NCBI GenBank assembly: GCA_017626145.1
Contig: JAGAJK010000067.1
Span: forward strand, 1-49,701
DNA from: Clostridia bacterium
GTDB lineage: Bacteria > Bacillota > Clostridia > RGIG6154
DNA: 49,701 nucleotides
Direction of reading: 5' to 3'
The position numbers were made by a program, and so were the translations under genes. This document shows, piece after piece, positions 8,401 to 17,492 of this stretch (the stretch's first letter is position 1; every line of letters starts with the position of its first letter). The notes beneath the pieces are model-generated. The model worked only from the letters and a program-made list of their open reading frames with translations. It had not been told where the DNA came from and did not search any database.

Positions 8401-9865
8401 TTTTTGCCTCCATTATGCCTGTTGCGTAACCGTTATATTCTTCGAGGAAATATTCCCCTGCACCGAACATTCGTATGCCTGCGGTCAAGTCCTCTGTAAA
8501 ACCGATTTTAAACGCAGCATTACCGAAATATTTATCAATAATCTGAATTTTTATTATTAACTGATTTTCCAATGACCAGCGTGCGGAAGCAGCGCATTTG
8601 TAATAGTTGTCTTTTGCATAAGTAATTGCCATTTCATCGGAATAACCCTCTTGTGGGAATAAGCCGAATTCATTTCTGCCCATACCAAAGTAAAGTGTTT
8701 TTGCACCCTGACTGTTTACATAGTTAAATTCACATTTGCCGTCATTGCCGAAATTAATTGTAAATTCCTTAATGCCCATAGGATTTTCATTAAGAATAAA
8801 CTTTTTGCCGTTGATTTTTTCCTGAATCGGTGAATCTATTTCATTTTTAAGACTGTATAATTTCTTGTCACCTATAGGTTCACCTTTGTATTCTTCAAGC
8901 TCGTAGTCCTTTGCTGTATCGTAAATAACGTCAAAGTACAGCTCAATAAGTATGGAACGAAGCACGTCCGCATCCATTGTATCAGCATTTATTGCAAAAA
9001 CCATATCCTTATCGGGTGAGCATATTGCAAGCTGTGCACCCATTCCGTAAAATGAAAATGAGTTTCTCAGTGAACGCCAGAACTGGTAACCGTAGCCCAT
9101 GCAGTCAGCCTCGCAGATACCGAAGGATGAATTATCAATAAGATTTGAGGTCGCTGTTCTTACATACTCTTCATTAAGAAGCTGTTCACCATTCCACTTG
9201 CCTCCGTTTAAAACAAAACGTGCAGACTTGAAAAGGTCCATTGTTTTCATAACAAGAGCCGAATCACTCCAGGAGTGACCTCCGGGGCATTTAAGCATAT
9301 ATGCACCCTCAATACCAAGCTTGTTAAAGAGCTTTTCGTTTAAGTATTCAATTAAGGTTTTGCCTGTTACTCTTTCAACCATTGAGCCTAAAATAAAGGA
9401 GCCTGATGAATCGTAGTTCCAGATGGTGCCGGATGGTCTTGACTCGGTTAAAGGATTTTCAAAATAGAATTTAACTCTGTCATCAGGTTTTGCAGTAAAC
9501 CAGTTTCTTTCGGGAAGTGATGTACTCATCATAAGTGTATGCCTGATTGTCTGATTTTTAAAGTTTACGTCTGTAATATTCTTTGTTTCCTCGGGGAAAT
9601 ATTTTGCAATTTTATCATCAAGACTGATTTTGCCATCCTGTTCTAAGAAGCCTACTGCCAAAGATACAAAGCTTTTTGTTGCGGAATACATTCTGTGCTG
9701 AAAATCCTTATTAAAGGGCTCCCAGTATTTTTCAAAGAAAATTTCATTTCCGCGAGCCATAATTATTGAATGTATACAGCAGCCTCTTTCTTCAAGAGTG
9801 TCAATAAACCATTTCAAATTTTTGGTGGAAATACCCACTTTTTCGGGTGTTGTATAAGTAAACAT
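8393..9865 (-). CDS. Beta-lactamase-family serine hydrolase (copy 1)
   Basis: A 490-residue protein with the class C beta-lactamase/penicillin-binding-protein fold in its first ~330 residues. The SxxK motif is S61-A-T-K64 and the second motif is Y151-D-S153. The C-terminal ~150 residues form an extra beta-rich domain. There is no signal peptide, so a cell-wall role is unlikely. In this operon, between a galacturonidase and uronate enzymes, a cytoplasmic esterase removing acetyl or methyl groups from pectic oligomers is a reasonable guess, not shown. It is a close tandem paralogue of the next gene and overlaps uxaB by eight bases. Confidence 0.75.
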   Translation of the reverse strand: MFTYTTPEKVGISTKNLKWFIDTLEERGCCIHSIIMARGNEIFFEKYWEPFNKDFQHRMYSATKSFVSLAVGFLEQDGKISLDDKIAKYFPEETKNITDVNFKNQTIRHTLMMSTSLPERNWFTAKPDDRVKFYFENPLTESRPSGTIWNYDSSGSFILGSMVERVTGKTLIEYLNEKLFNKLGIEGAYMLKCPGGHSWSDSALVMKTMDLFKSARFVLNGGKWNGEQLLNEEYVRTATSNLIDNSSFGICEADCMGYGYQFWRSLRNSFSFYGMGAQLAICSPDKDMVFAINADTMDADVLRSILIELYFDVIYDTAKDYELEEYKGEPIGDKKLYSLKNEIDSPIQEKINGKKFILNENPMGIKEFTINFGNDGKCEFNYVNSQGAKTLYFGMGRNEFGLFPQEGYSDEMAITYAKDNYYKCAASARWSLENQLIIKIQIIDKYFGNAAFKIGFTEDLTAGIRMFGAGEYFLEEYNGYATGIMEAKND

Positions 9866-9883
9866 AAATTTAAAGCCTTTCTT

Positions 9884-11347
9884 TTATTTTAAAATTTTTC
9901 CTGTTGCGTAGCCGTTATATTCTCCGAGGAAATCTTCGCCCGCACCAAACATTCTTACACCTGCAGTTAAATCCTCGGTAAAACCAAAGATAAAGCTTGC
10001 ATTACCGAAATATTTGTCTATAATCTGAACCTTTATCTGTAACTGATTTTCGTGAGTCCATTTAGCAGATGATGCACATTTATAATAATTTCCTTTTGCA
10101 AACACTGTTCCTACTTCGTCGGAATACCCTTCTTGCGGGAATATACCGAATTCATTTCTGCCCATACCAAAGTAAAGAGTTTTTGCACCCTGTTCATTTA
10201 CATAGTTAAATTCACATTTGCCGTCATTGCCGAAATTAAAGGAAAATTCTGTAATACCCATAGGATTTTCATTACATACAAACTTTTTGCCATTAATTTT
10301 GTCCTGAATTGGTGAATTGATTTCATTTTTAAGACTGTATAATTCCTTATCACCGATAGGTTCACCCTTGTATTCTTCAAGAGGAACATCTTTTGCTGTT
10401 TCGTAAATTAAATCAAAATAATAATCAAGGACCTCACCTTTAAGAAACTTTGCATCCATAGTGTCGGAATTTATAACAAAAATCAAATCCTTATCCGGAG
10501 AACAAACTGCGTACTGACAGCCCATACCATTAAAATAAAATGAATTGTGGCAGGTTCTCCAGAACTGATAGCCATAACCCAAATCGTTAACTTCGTTAAG
10601 TCCGAAGGGCGAGTTATTTATTAAATTCGAGGTTGCTGTTTTTACATACTCTTCATTAAGAAGCTGTTCGCCATTCCAAGAACCGCCGTTTAAAACAAAA
10701 CGTGCAGACTTGAAAAGGTCCATAGTTTTCATAATAAGAGCCGAATCGCCCCAGGAGTGACCGCCCGGGCATTTAAGCATATATGCGCCTTCGATACCAA
10801 GCTTATTAAAGAGTTTTTCGTTTAAGTATTCAACTAAAGTTTTACCCGTTACTCTTTCAACCATTGCACCTAAAATAAATGAACCTGCCGAATCGTAGTT
10901 CCAGATAGTTCCTGACGGACGGGATTCTTCCAATGGATTTTCAAAATAAAATCTGACACGGTCATCAGGCTTGTGATAAAACCAGTTACGTTCAGGTTTT
11001 GCCGTGCTCATCATAAGCATATGACGAATTGTCTGATTTTTGATGTTTTCATCTTTTTGTTCTTTAAGCTCATCAGGAAAATATTTAATCATTTTATCGT
11101 CAAGATTAATTTTACCATCCTGCTCCAAAAAGCCTACTGCCAAAGATACAAAGCTTTTTGTTACGGAATACATTCTGTGCTTGAAATCTTTATCAAAGGG
11201 TGCCCAGTACTTTTCAAAGAAAATTTCGTTTCCGCGTGCCATAATCATCGAATGAGCACAAAAGCCTTTCTGTTCAAGCTTGTCTATAAGCTTTTTAATG
11301 TTTTCGGTGGAAACGCCCACCTTTTCGGGGGTTGTGTATGTAATCAT
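9884..11347 (-). CDS. Beta-lactamase-family serine hydrolase (copy 2)
   Basis: A 487-residue paralogue of the gene downstream, with high identity along the whole length, including the C-terminal beta-rich domain. Catalytic motifs are S61-V-T-K64 and Y151-D-S153. It starts after AAGGAG. The gap to copy 1 is 18 bases and the gap from the GH4 gene 11 bases, so all are co-transcribed. Two retained copies suggest different ester positions or substrates. As for copy 1, esterase activity on pectic oligosaccharides is inferred from fold and context, and no secretion signal is present. Confidence 0.75.
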   Translation of the reverse strand: MITYTTPEKVGVSTENIKKLIDKLEQKGFCAHSMIMARGNEIFFEKYWAPFDKDFKHRMYSVTKSFVSLAVGFLEQDGKINLDDKMIKYFPDELKEQKDENIKNQTIRHMLMMSTAKPERNWFYHKPDDRVRFYFENPLEESRPSGTIWNYDSAGSFILGAMVERVTGKTLVEYLNEKLFNKLGIEGAYMLKCPGGHSWGDSALIMKTMDLFKSARFVLNGGSWNGEQLLNEEYVKTATSNLINNSPFGLNEVNDLGYGYQFWRTCHNSFYFNGMGCQYAVCSPDKDLIFVINSDTMDAKFLKGEVLDYYFDLIYETAKDVPLEEYKGEPIGDKELYSLKNEINSPIQDKINGKKFVCNENPMGITEFSFNFGNDGKCEFNYVNEQGAKTLYFGMGRNEFGIFPQEGYSDEVGTVFAKGNYYKCASSAKWTHENQLQIKVQIIDKYFGNASFIFGFTEDLTAGVRMFGAGEDFLGEYNGYATGKILK

Positions 11348-11358
11348 GTTTTTACTCC

Positions 11359-12747
11359 TTATTTATACATTGTAAGATATGGTTTTGTGTTTTCTACCAT
11401 TTCATCAAATAACTTTTTGGCATCTGTAAGTGAACAGGTAACAAGAGCATCGTTTGCAAACACGTTGAATATTTCATTAAGTGAGCGGTTTGCAATTGCT
11501 TTATCAAGTGCCTCCTGCTGAGTGCAGGCTCTTGCAATAAGAGGATAAATTTCTTTTGGAATTTCACCTGCAAGTACGGGAGTAAGCGTGCCGTCACGGA
11601 ATGCCGCATTGGTTTCTACTACAGCGCCCAAAGGCAAGTTAGGTATCTGACCCTTGTTTGGAATATTTACGTTTGTAATAAGGTCGCAAAGTCCTAAAAG
11701 TGCGCGTATCTGACTAACACCCTCTTCACCGGTGCCTTTGATTTCAACCTTTTCTTTTCCGCTTCTTAAAGCTTCACTTCTTTCAAGACGTTTCTTAAGG
11801 TCTTCCTTTCTCCAGGAAACGGGAGTTAAAGAATAGCACCAGTCATTTACCGTATCAGGATCCTTTAAAAACCATTTTCCGGGGCAGAATTCTGCTAAAT
11901 GTCTGTCTCCTGCCGCCGCAATGTATCCGTAGCGGTCAAAAAGACTCATCTTTATTCTTTCCGCACTTCCAAAGTTACTGTTCATCCAATGCTTTGAATC
12001 AATATCGCCGTGTCCTTTTTCCTTATACTTTTCAACAAACTTACGGTATACAGGGAATAAGTCCTTATTATTATAGGTAGCTTCCGTAATCCAGGTAAAA
12101 TGATTAACACCTATCGGGTTAACCTTAATATCATTTCTTTCAGGAACTGAAATTCCTTCAAATTCCTTTAAAGCCTCTCTTAAAAGGTTTTGTGTGCTGA
12201 ACACCTCGTGACAGCATCCGAATGCCTTAATTTCAGGGAATACTCTGTAAAGTGTTTTTGTACAAAGTGTCATAGGGTTTGTGTAATTGATAACCCATGC
12301 CTCGGGACAATATTCCTTTATATAAAGTGCAATTTCTTCATACATAGGAACTGTACGCATGGCACGAAGCACTCCGCCGGGGCCTGTTGTGTCACCTACC
12401 GACTGATAGATACCGTACTTTTCCGGCGTATGTACATCCGATTCCATTTCGTCAAAGGTGCCGGGAAGAATTGATATAATAACAAAATCCGCTCCCGTTA
12501 AAGCTTCCTTCGGTGTCTTTGATGCGTGATAATTCCACACCGATTTTGCACCCTCACAGGAATTGAACATATTTCCTATTATTTCGTTGTGCTGTGCAGC
12601 CTGAAAATCTATATCGTAAAGATAAACGTCGCCTGATATATCGTCGCAGGATACGAGGTCACTCATAAGCCCCCACGCCCAGCCACGGGAGCCGCCGCCT
12701 ATATAAGCGATTTTAAGTTTGCTTACCTTATTATCATTATATTTCAT
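11359..12747 (-). CDS. GH4 alpha-galacturonidase (LplD-like)
   Basis: A 462-residue glycoside hydrolase family 4 enzyme, NAD- and metal-dependent. The N-terminal Rossmann motif is IAYIGGGSRGWAWGL (residues 13-27). YTNPMT (155-160), the metal-binding C179-H180 in FGCCHEVF, and NHFTWI (215-220) are GH4 hallmarks. The tryptophan-rich start and C-C-H-E match the alpha-galacturonidase branch (B. subtilis LplD) better than alpha-galactosidases. It would release galacturonate from short oligomers in the cytoplasm. First gene of the uxa operon; the start has GGAGGTG. No clear -35/-10 pair stands out upstream, though TATACT lies close to the ribosome site. Confidence 0.85.
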   Translation of the reverse strand: MKYNDNKVSKLKIAYIGGGSRGWAWGLMSDLVSCDDISGDVYLYDIDFQAAQHNEIIGNMFNSCEGAKSVWNYHASKTPKEALTGADFVIISILPGTFDEMESDVHTPEKYGIYQSVGDTTGPGGVLRAMRTVPMYEEIALYIKEYCPEAWVINYTNPMTLCTKTLYRVFPEIKAFGCCHEVFSTQNLLREALKEFEGISVPERNDIKVNPIGVNHFTWITEATYNNKDLFPVYRKFVEKYKEKGHGDIDSKHWMNSNFGSAERIKMSLFDRYGYIAAAGDRHLAEFCPGKWFLKDPDTVNDWCYSLTPVSWRKEDLKKRLERSEALRSGKEKVEIKGTGEEGVSQIRALLGLCDLITNVNIPNKGQIPNLPLGAVVETNAAFRDGTLTPVLAGEIPKEIYPLIARACTQQEALDKAIANRSLNEIFNVFANDALVTCSLTDAKKLFDEMVENTKPYLTMYK

Positions 12748-12850
12748 TACAATACACCTCCGTAGTATAACTTCATTTTACAACAACATTTTATAAATTT
12801 ATATTATTATATTGCCTTATTTAAAAATTAATATAAAAATATTGATATAA

Positions 12851-13240
12851 AAAACACGGTGCGTAATATCGCACCGTGTCAGCGTGTCGATAAATCTATC
12901 GACACGCTGAACAGGCAAGGAAAAAGGAAGTTATGTTTTGACGAACGGGTTGCAGACAGTACGATGGTACGGCAATAACCCGTTCGTCGAGCGGTTCGCA
13001 CTAACCGCAGTAAAACTGCGGAGTGCTATCGCATAGGTGTTATTAGCCAAAACAAGTTTTGGATAACACTCTAAAAGCAAGGAAAATGCCTATAAACTCA
13101 ATGTTTATAGGCATTTTTAGTAGTATTATTAAATTTGAATAATTAAAACTATAAATTAGTAATACTTCAAAAAATAATTTTGCTTGCGGTAGAACGACTT
13201 TTTCGACAGTCTGACACGGTGCGTAATATCGCACCGTGTT
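12851..13240. repeat. Structured palindromic intergenic element
   Basis: This ~390-base gap between the GH4 gene and the ABC permease holds no gene but a chain of perfect hairpins. The 26-base palindrome ACACGGTGCG-TAATAT-CGCACCGTGT occurs at both ends (12854-12879 and 13214-13239). Next to the first is a 13-pair hairpin (12880-12909). GACGAACGGGTT (12940-12951) pairs with AACCCGTTCGTC (12977-12988) around a GTAC-GATG-GTAC core. An AAATGCCTATAAAC hairpin lies at 13084-13116. The first palindrome ends in a T-run on the minus strand and can terminate the ABC operon. Confidence 0.75.
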
Positions 13241-13244
13241 TTCC

Positions 13245-14957
13245 TTAATTGATAAGGTTATATTTTTCAAGCAGCTCTAAGGTGTTTGTATATGTAAAGT
13301 ATATTGCGTAGCTTTCAGATGATTTGATATCAAATATTTCTCCGGTATCATCAATCACCGCCTTCTTAGTAAATTCAAGCTCCACGGTGTACAGATTATC
13401 AGTTGAATACAGCAAATTCCACACAGGCTCATTTTCAATATCCTTTTTCAGGGCACTGCAAATATTGTTAATCTCTTCGGGTGTAATGGTAACTTTTATA
13501 GGTGTAAATCCATCGTCAAGAAGAGTAAGGCGGGTATAATCTCTTTTTTCATTCCTTAATATGGGTATATAAAGGGATTTCAGTTCCGAGTTAGTAATTT
13601 CCATTATTTCCTTCTCATACCTATAATCTGCCGGATACACTCTCTTAAGAGTTGTTCCGTTTTTAAGATTATATGTTATCATAATGTCATTATTACGATA
13701 TTCCGGTTCATCTGCCTCAGAAAGGTTTTTGTGCAAATTGCAAATCTTTTCAATGGTCTCTTTGTTTGTTGTTACGGGAGTATATTTATCAACCAGAGAA
13801 GCCTTTTTATCTGAAAAGTATACAGTGTTATAGTCTTTTGCAGGCGGTATATACATTCTTGTATGATTTATATTACAATAGCCTTTAAATTCAAAAACGA
13901 CACTTTCAACATCAGAAGCAACGGGTACACGGCTCTGATAGCCTGTTATATCCATATCAAAAAATAAGAACATTACAAAAACAAATCCTAAAAAAACACC
14001 TATGGGTTTATATAGCTTTGGCACTTTGAAGCTTTTGGCGGAAATCATTGCTGAAATTATAATACCGATTACGCCAAAGGGTATAAAGGTAATTGAGGTT
14101 TGTCTGAAGTCTGAATTTATTGTAAGGAAATAAAGGTAGCCTACAGCACCGCAAACAATGCCCGAACCCATTATAAATGCCATTTTAAGCTTGGGAAATG
14201 CCACTATTTCGCTGTGATTTTCAAGGTCTCTTTTTTTGTACACAAGAATTCCTGCCCCAAGAAAAACTATACTAAGTATAGCGTAGCTTATTATATGCGT
14301 CGCTGTACACGGTTCATCAAAGAAATAGGCATTCATTGTTAAAATTGAATCCGTATCCGCATAAAAACCGTTAAGCATAGCTTCGGCAAAGCCTCTTATA
14401 AATGCTTCAATACCCAGAGGCAGAAAATAAAACACGTATGTAAACAAAAAGCTTGCAAAGGTATTTCCCATAAAACCTGACACAAACGCCGACATACAGA
14501 AAAACAAAATTCCGTATACAAGAGAAAGGTAGATACACTCGTAAATATCACATCTGATAGCAAGATTCTCCGCATCAAAGCCTTTTACTATAAGATACGA
14601 CGCAAAAAGATTTACAACAAGCGGAATCACATACATTACAAGACCCGAAAGAATATGGGAAAAATAAAGTGTTGTCCTTGAATATGGAAGTGCGTGGAAA
14701 AATGTTGCACTTTTCCCCTTCTGAAGGTAAGAAAAAAGCAACGCACCCAAAACCGCACTTATAATGGCACTTATAAAAAATACCGATATATTGTCAACAC
14801 TTATGCATCTGCCATTGTAATCATCCGCAAGAAGGTTTGTAAAAATTACAAAGGTGTAGTTTAGTGCAAGAAAAAGTGTAAAAAGTGCCGAAATCCACCA
14901 GTAACGTTTAAAATCAGATTTTATTATACTTTTAGAGAATAATATTTTCAAATTCAT
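13245..14957 (-). CDS. ABC-2 type permease with extracytoplasmic domain
   Basis: A 570-residue membrane subunit. Start chosen at 14957 (MNLKILFSKSI), preceded by GGGGGTAAAGG; a longer frame to 15017 would intrude far into the ATPase gene. The first ~365 residues contain around eight to ten membrane segments, including the LLFSYLQKGKSATFFHALPYSR element typical of YtrC/YtrD-like permeases. After the last helix (VFLGFVFVMFLFFDMD) a ~200-residue mixed alpha/beta domain follows, probably outside the cell. It overlaps the ATPase by 26 bases. It is likely an export system for, or sensing, cell-envelope antibiotics, by analogy to YtrABCDEF. Confidence 0.8.
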   Translation of the reverse strand: MNLKILFSKSIIKSDFKRYWWISALFTLFLALNYTFVIFTNLLADDYNGRCISVDNISVFFISAIISAVLGALLFSYLQKGKSATFFHALPYSRTTLYFSHILSGLVMYVIPLVVNLFASYLIVKGFDAENLAIRCDIYECIYLSLVYGILFFCMSAFVSGFMGNTFASFLFTYVFYFLPLGIEAFIRGFAEAMLNGFYADTDSILTMNAYFFDEPCTATHIISYAILSIVFLGAGILVYKKRDLENHSEIVAFPKLKMAFIMGSGIVCGAVGYLYFLTINSDFRQTSITFIPFGVIGIIISAMISAKSFKVPKLYKPIGVFLGFVFVMFLFFDMDITGYQSRVPVASDVESVVFEFKGYCNINHTRMYIPPAKDYNTVYFSDKKASLVDKYTPVTTNKETIEKICNLHKNLSEADEPEYRNNDIMITYNLKNGTTLKRVYPADYRYEKEIMEITNSELKSLYIPILRNEKRDYTRLTLLDDGFTPIKVTITPEEINNICSALKKDIENEPVWNLLYSTDNLYTVELEFTKKAVIDDTGEIFDIKSSESYAIYFTYTNTLELLEKYNLIN

Positions 14958-15831
14958 AACCTTTACCCCCCAGCTCATAAATAAATATTTCCTCAAGTGT
15001 AAGAGGAAGCAAATCAAGTATTTTAGGTGAATACTTTTCTATTTGTGCCGTAATTTCCTCCGCTTTTCCACGGACAATTAAAATGTTTACACTTCCGTAT
15101 TTTTCAAGATGGAGAATGTTAAGCTTGTCTTTAAGCTCATCCTTAAGCTCACCGTCAAAGGCAACCTGAATTTTATGAGCAGAGCCACGCATATCATCAA
15201 GTGCTTTTTCTAAGATAAGCTTTCCCTGATGCATAATTCCCACATGGTCGCACACATCCTCAAGCTCACGAAGATTATGACTTGAAACAAGAACGGTTGT
15301 GTTGTTCTCTGCCACATCGGAAAGCATCAGACGCCATACATTTCTTCTCATAACAGGGTCAAGTCCGTCCACAGGCTCGTCAAGAAGCAGTATTTCCGGT
15401 CTGGCACAAACCGCAAGCCAGAACGCAACCTGCTTTTGCATTCCCTTTGAAAGACGTCTTACCTTTCTGTTTACATCTATTTTAAAAATCTCTTTAAGGC
15501 TTTCAAACCGCTCCCAGCTCCACAACGGATAAGTTTTAGCGTAAAACTTAGCTGTGTCAAGTATTGAATATGCCGTAAAGAAGTATAAATCATCACTTAT
15601 AAAAGCCATTTTGTTTTTCACGGCAACATTTTCAAAAACCTTTTCTCCGTTTATTAAAACCTCACCCTCTGTTTGCTTGTATATTCCTGCAATGGTTTTA
15701 AGGATAGTGGTTTTACCCGCACCGTTAGGGCCTACAAGCCCGTACACCGCACCCTTTGGAACGGTAAGCTCAAGACCGTCAAGGGCTTTGAAGTCACCGA
15801 AGGTTTTAGTGACATTTTTAACTTCAATCAT
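14932..15831 (-). CDS. ABC transporter ATPase, YtrB-like
   Basis: A 299-residue ATP-binding subunit. Walker A is GPNGAGKTT (about residues 34-42), the signature is LSKGMQKQ, Walker B is EILLLDEP followed by the D-loop VDGLDP, and the switch histidine is in VSSHN. The ~80-residue C-terminal extension is usual for exporter ATPases of the YtrB/CcmA type. It is translated right after the GntR regulator (three-base gap) and overlaps the permease gene. It powers the permease; the substrate is unknown. AAGGAGG precedes the start. Confidence 0.9.
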   Translation of the reverse strand: MIEVKNVTKTFGDFKALDGLELTVPKGAVYGLVGPNGAGKTTILKTIAGIYKQTEGEVLINGEKVFENVAVKNKMAFISDDLYFFTAYSILDTAKFYAKTYPLWSWERFESLKEIFKIDVNRKVRRLSKGMQKQVAFWLAVCARPEILLLDEPVDGLDPVMRRNVWRLMLSDVAENNTTVLVSSHNLRELEDVCDHVGIMHQGKLILEKALDDMRGSAHKIQVAFDGELKDELKDKLNILHLEKYGSVNILIVRGKAEEITAQIEKYSPKILDLLPLTLEEIFIYELGGKGYEFENIIL

Positions 15832-15834
15832 AAT

Positions 15835-16206
15835 TTAATCCTCCTTTTTAAACTCCTTATCAAGAATTGCTTTTAATTCCTCATAATCCGCATTTAAAAA
15901 TTTAAGCTTTGATACAACAATTTTAAGCTCGCTCATAAGCTCCTCAGTGCCGTTTTTTCTGATTGCCGACTCCTTTGGTGCAACAAAGCTCCCCTTTGCC
16001 CGAAGTGAGTAAATAAAGCCCTCCTGCTCCAGCTCGTGATATGCTTTCTGTATTGTATTGGGGTTTATTGCAAGAATGGTTGCAAGCTCCCTTACCGAAG
16101 GAATTTTTTCATTCTCCTTAAGGACACCGTTTATAACAAGCTCCTTTATTTTTTCTTTTATCTGCTCATAAACCGGTCTGCGGTCACCGTAATTAAGCTG
16201 AAACAT
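15835..16206 (-). CDS. GntR-family regulator, YtrA type
   Basis: A 123-residue protein consisting of a GntR winged helix (residues ~10-78: PVYEQIKEKIKELVI, IPSVRELATILAINPNTIQKAYHELE, RAKGSFV) and a short C-terminal dimerization helix. This short form is the YtrA subfamily, which represses its own operon with adjoining ABC genes. AAAGGAGG precedes the start. The promoter at 16245-16273 carries palindromic sequences where YtrA-type proteins bind, supporting autoregulation. The inducer is unknown; for B. subtilis YtrA, envelope-active antibiotics induce the operon. Confidence 0.88.
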   Translation of the reverse strand: MFQLNYGDRRPVYEQIKEKIKELVINGVLKENEKIPSVRELATILAINPNTIQKAYHELEQEGFIYSLRAKGSFVAPKESAIRKNGTEELMSELKIVVSKLKFLNADYEELKAILDKEFKKED

Positions 16207-16218
16207 ATATTTCCTCCT

Positions 16219-16273
16219 TTAGTGCACTAACTGTACTATTACAGATAATACACTATATTTTACCATTTGTCAA
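16219..16273 (-). promoter_or_regulatory. Promoter and operator of the YtrA-type ABC operon
   Basis: On the minus strand TTGACA (16268-16273), 17 bases and TATTAT (16245-16250). An imperfect 25-base palindrome beginning AGTGTA and ending TACAGT covers the -10 box and start point, with a perfect CTGTA-ATAG-TACAG at its centre-right, and an AGTGCACT palindrome follows just upstream of the ribosome site. The placement fits repression by the first gene product. Confidence 0.75.
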
Positions 16274-16280
16274 GTGTTTA

Positions 16281-16337
16281 AAAAAAAGCCTATGAAACAT
16301 CGGTGTATCCTTAAGCTTTTCCGATATTTCAAAGACT
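16281..16337 (-). terminator. Terminator of the DAHP synthase gene
   Basis: A 17-base arm AGTCTTTGAAATATCGG pairs with CCGATGTTTCATAGGCT with one true mismatch and two G-T pairs, followed by a run of T on the minus strand. It lies 18 bases after the stop codon. Confidence 0.8.
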
Positions 16338-16354
16338 TTTTACATTTATTTAAT

Positions 16355-17383
16355 TTAAAGCAAATCTGCAATTTCAAGAATTAATTTTTCTGTCTTTTCC
16401 CATCCAAGGCATGGGTCGGTAATTGATTTACCGTAAATGCATTCTTCCGCTTTCTGTGTACCGTCTTCAATATAGCTTTCAATCATAAGACCTTTTACAA
16501 GCTTTTTAACATCGTTGCTGTGACGGCAGCTGTGAAGAACTTCTTTGGCAATTCTCGGCTGTTCAAGATACTTCTTGCCTGAATTTGCGTGGTTTGTATC
16601 AACAATAACTGCAGGATTAACAAGATTTGTTTTTGCATATGTTTCAGAAAGTTGAATAAGGTCTTCGTAATGGTAGTTAGGAAGGCTCTGACCGTGCTTG
16701 TTTACATAGCCACGGAGTATTGCGTGTGCGTATGGGTTACCGCTGCTCTGTACCTCCCAGCCTCTGTAAATAAATGTATGAGCGTGCTGTGCGGCAGTAA
16801 TTGAATTCATCATAACCGAAATATCTCCGCCGGTGGGATTCTTCATACCAACAGGCACATCAAGACCGCTTGATACAAGTCTGTGCTGCTGATTTTCAAC
16901 AGAACGTGCACCTACTGCAATGTATGAAAGAAGGTCTGAAAGGTATCTGTGATTTTCAGGGTAAAGCATTTCATCGGCACAGGTAAGTCCCGTTTCGTTG
17001 ATAGCTCTCATATGAAGCTTTCTTATAGCAATAACGCCCTCTAACATATCCTCACTCTTATTCGGGTCAGGCTGATGAAGCATACCCTTGTAGCCGTCAC
17101 CTGTGGTTCTTGGCTTGTTTGTGTAGATTCTCGGAATAATTAAAACCTTATCCTCAACCTTGTCGGAAACCTTTTTAAGTCTTGAAATATAGTCAATAAC
17201 GCTGTCCTCGTGGTCGGCAGAGCAGGGACCGATAATTAAAAGGAATTTATCCGATTCGCCTGAAAAAACTTTCTTGATTTCTTCATCTCTTTTCGCTTTC
17301 AAAGCAACCATTTCGTCCGAAATGGGGAACTGGGCTTTGATGTCCTGCGGAATTGGTAATTTTCTTAAAAAGTTCATATTCAT
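16355..17383 (-). CDS. aroF: 3-deoxy-7-phosphoheptulonate synthase (DAHP synthase, type I)
   Basis: A 342-residue class I AroA-alpha enzyme, the entry step of aromatic amino acid synthesis: phosphoenolpyruvate plus erythrose 4-phosphate. Diagnostic blocks are IIGPCSADHEDSV (~50-62), KPRTTGDGYKGM (~90-101), GARSVENQQHR, KNPTGG and VDTNHANSGK near the metal site. The length is normal for the Phe/Tyr-sensitive group. The start at 17383 has AGGAG eight bases upstream; a second ATG two codons in is possible. It is a single gene, controlled by an aromatic leader-peptide attenuator (17419-17591). The gene symbol is by family; AroF, G and H types cannot be told apart here. Confidence 0.92.
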   Translation of the reverse strand: MNMNFLRKLPIPQDIKAQFPISDEMVALKAKRDEEIKKVFSGESDKFLLIIGPCSADHEDSVIDYISRLKKVSDKVEDKVLIIPRIYTNKPRTTGDGYKGMLHQPDPNKSEDMLEGVIAIRKLHMRAINETGLTCADEMLYPENHRYLSDLLSYIAVGARSVENQQHRLVSSGLDVPVGMKNPTGGDISVMMNSITAAQHAHTFIYRGWEVQSSGNPYAHAILRGYVNKHGQSLPNYHYEDLIQLSETYAKTNLVNPAVIVDTNHANSGKKYLEQPRIAKEVLHSCRHSNDVKKLVKGLMIESYIEDGTQKAEECIYGKSITDPCLGWEKTEKLILEIADLL

Positions 17384-17418
17384 TTTACACGCTCCTATAT
17401 AAATTAAAATTTTTAACT

Positions 17419-17458
17419 AAAAAATTAAGTCTTACCTGTTTTATTACAAGTAAGACTT
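17419..17458 (-). terminator. Attenuator terminator of the DAHP synthase leader
   Basis: On the minus strand AAGTCTTAC pairs perfectly with GTAAGACTT (17427-17458), followed by AA and six T residues. It lies 34 bases after the leader-peptide stop and 36 bases before the gene. The 5' arm and loop (17444-17455) are also complementary to the last four leader codons (17496-17507): 12 pairs, two of them G-T. That gives a mutually exclusive antiterminator. Confidence 0.85.
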
Positions 17459-17492
17459 TAAATACTAATTTATTCAAATACCCGATATAAGT

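Noticed and set aside
10973-11521. 182-codon plus-strand frame across the hydrolase/GH4 junction
   Set aside because: Antisense to two motif-bearing genes and without ribosome site.
13043-13270. 75-codon minus-strand frame in the hairpin array
   Set aside because: Runs through the palindromic element and into the permease end; no ribosome site and no recognisable composition.
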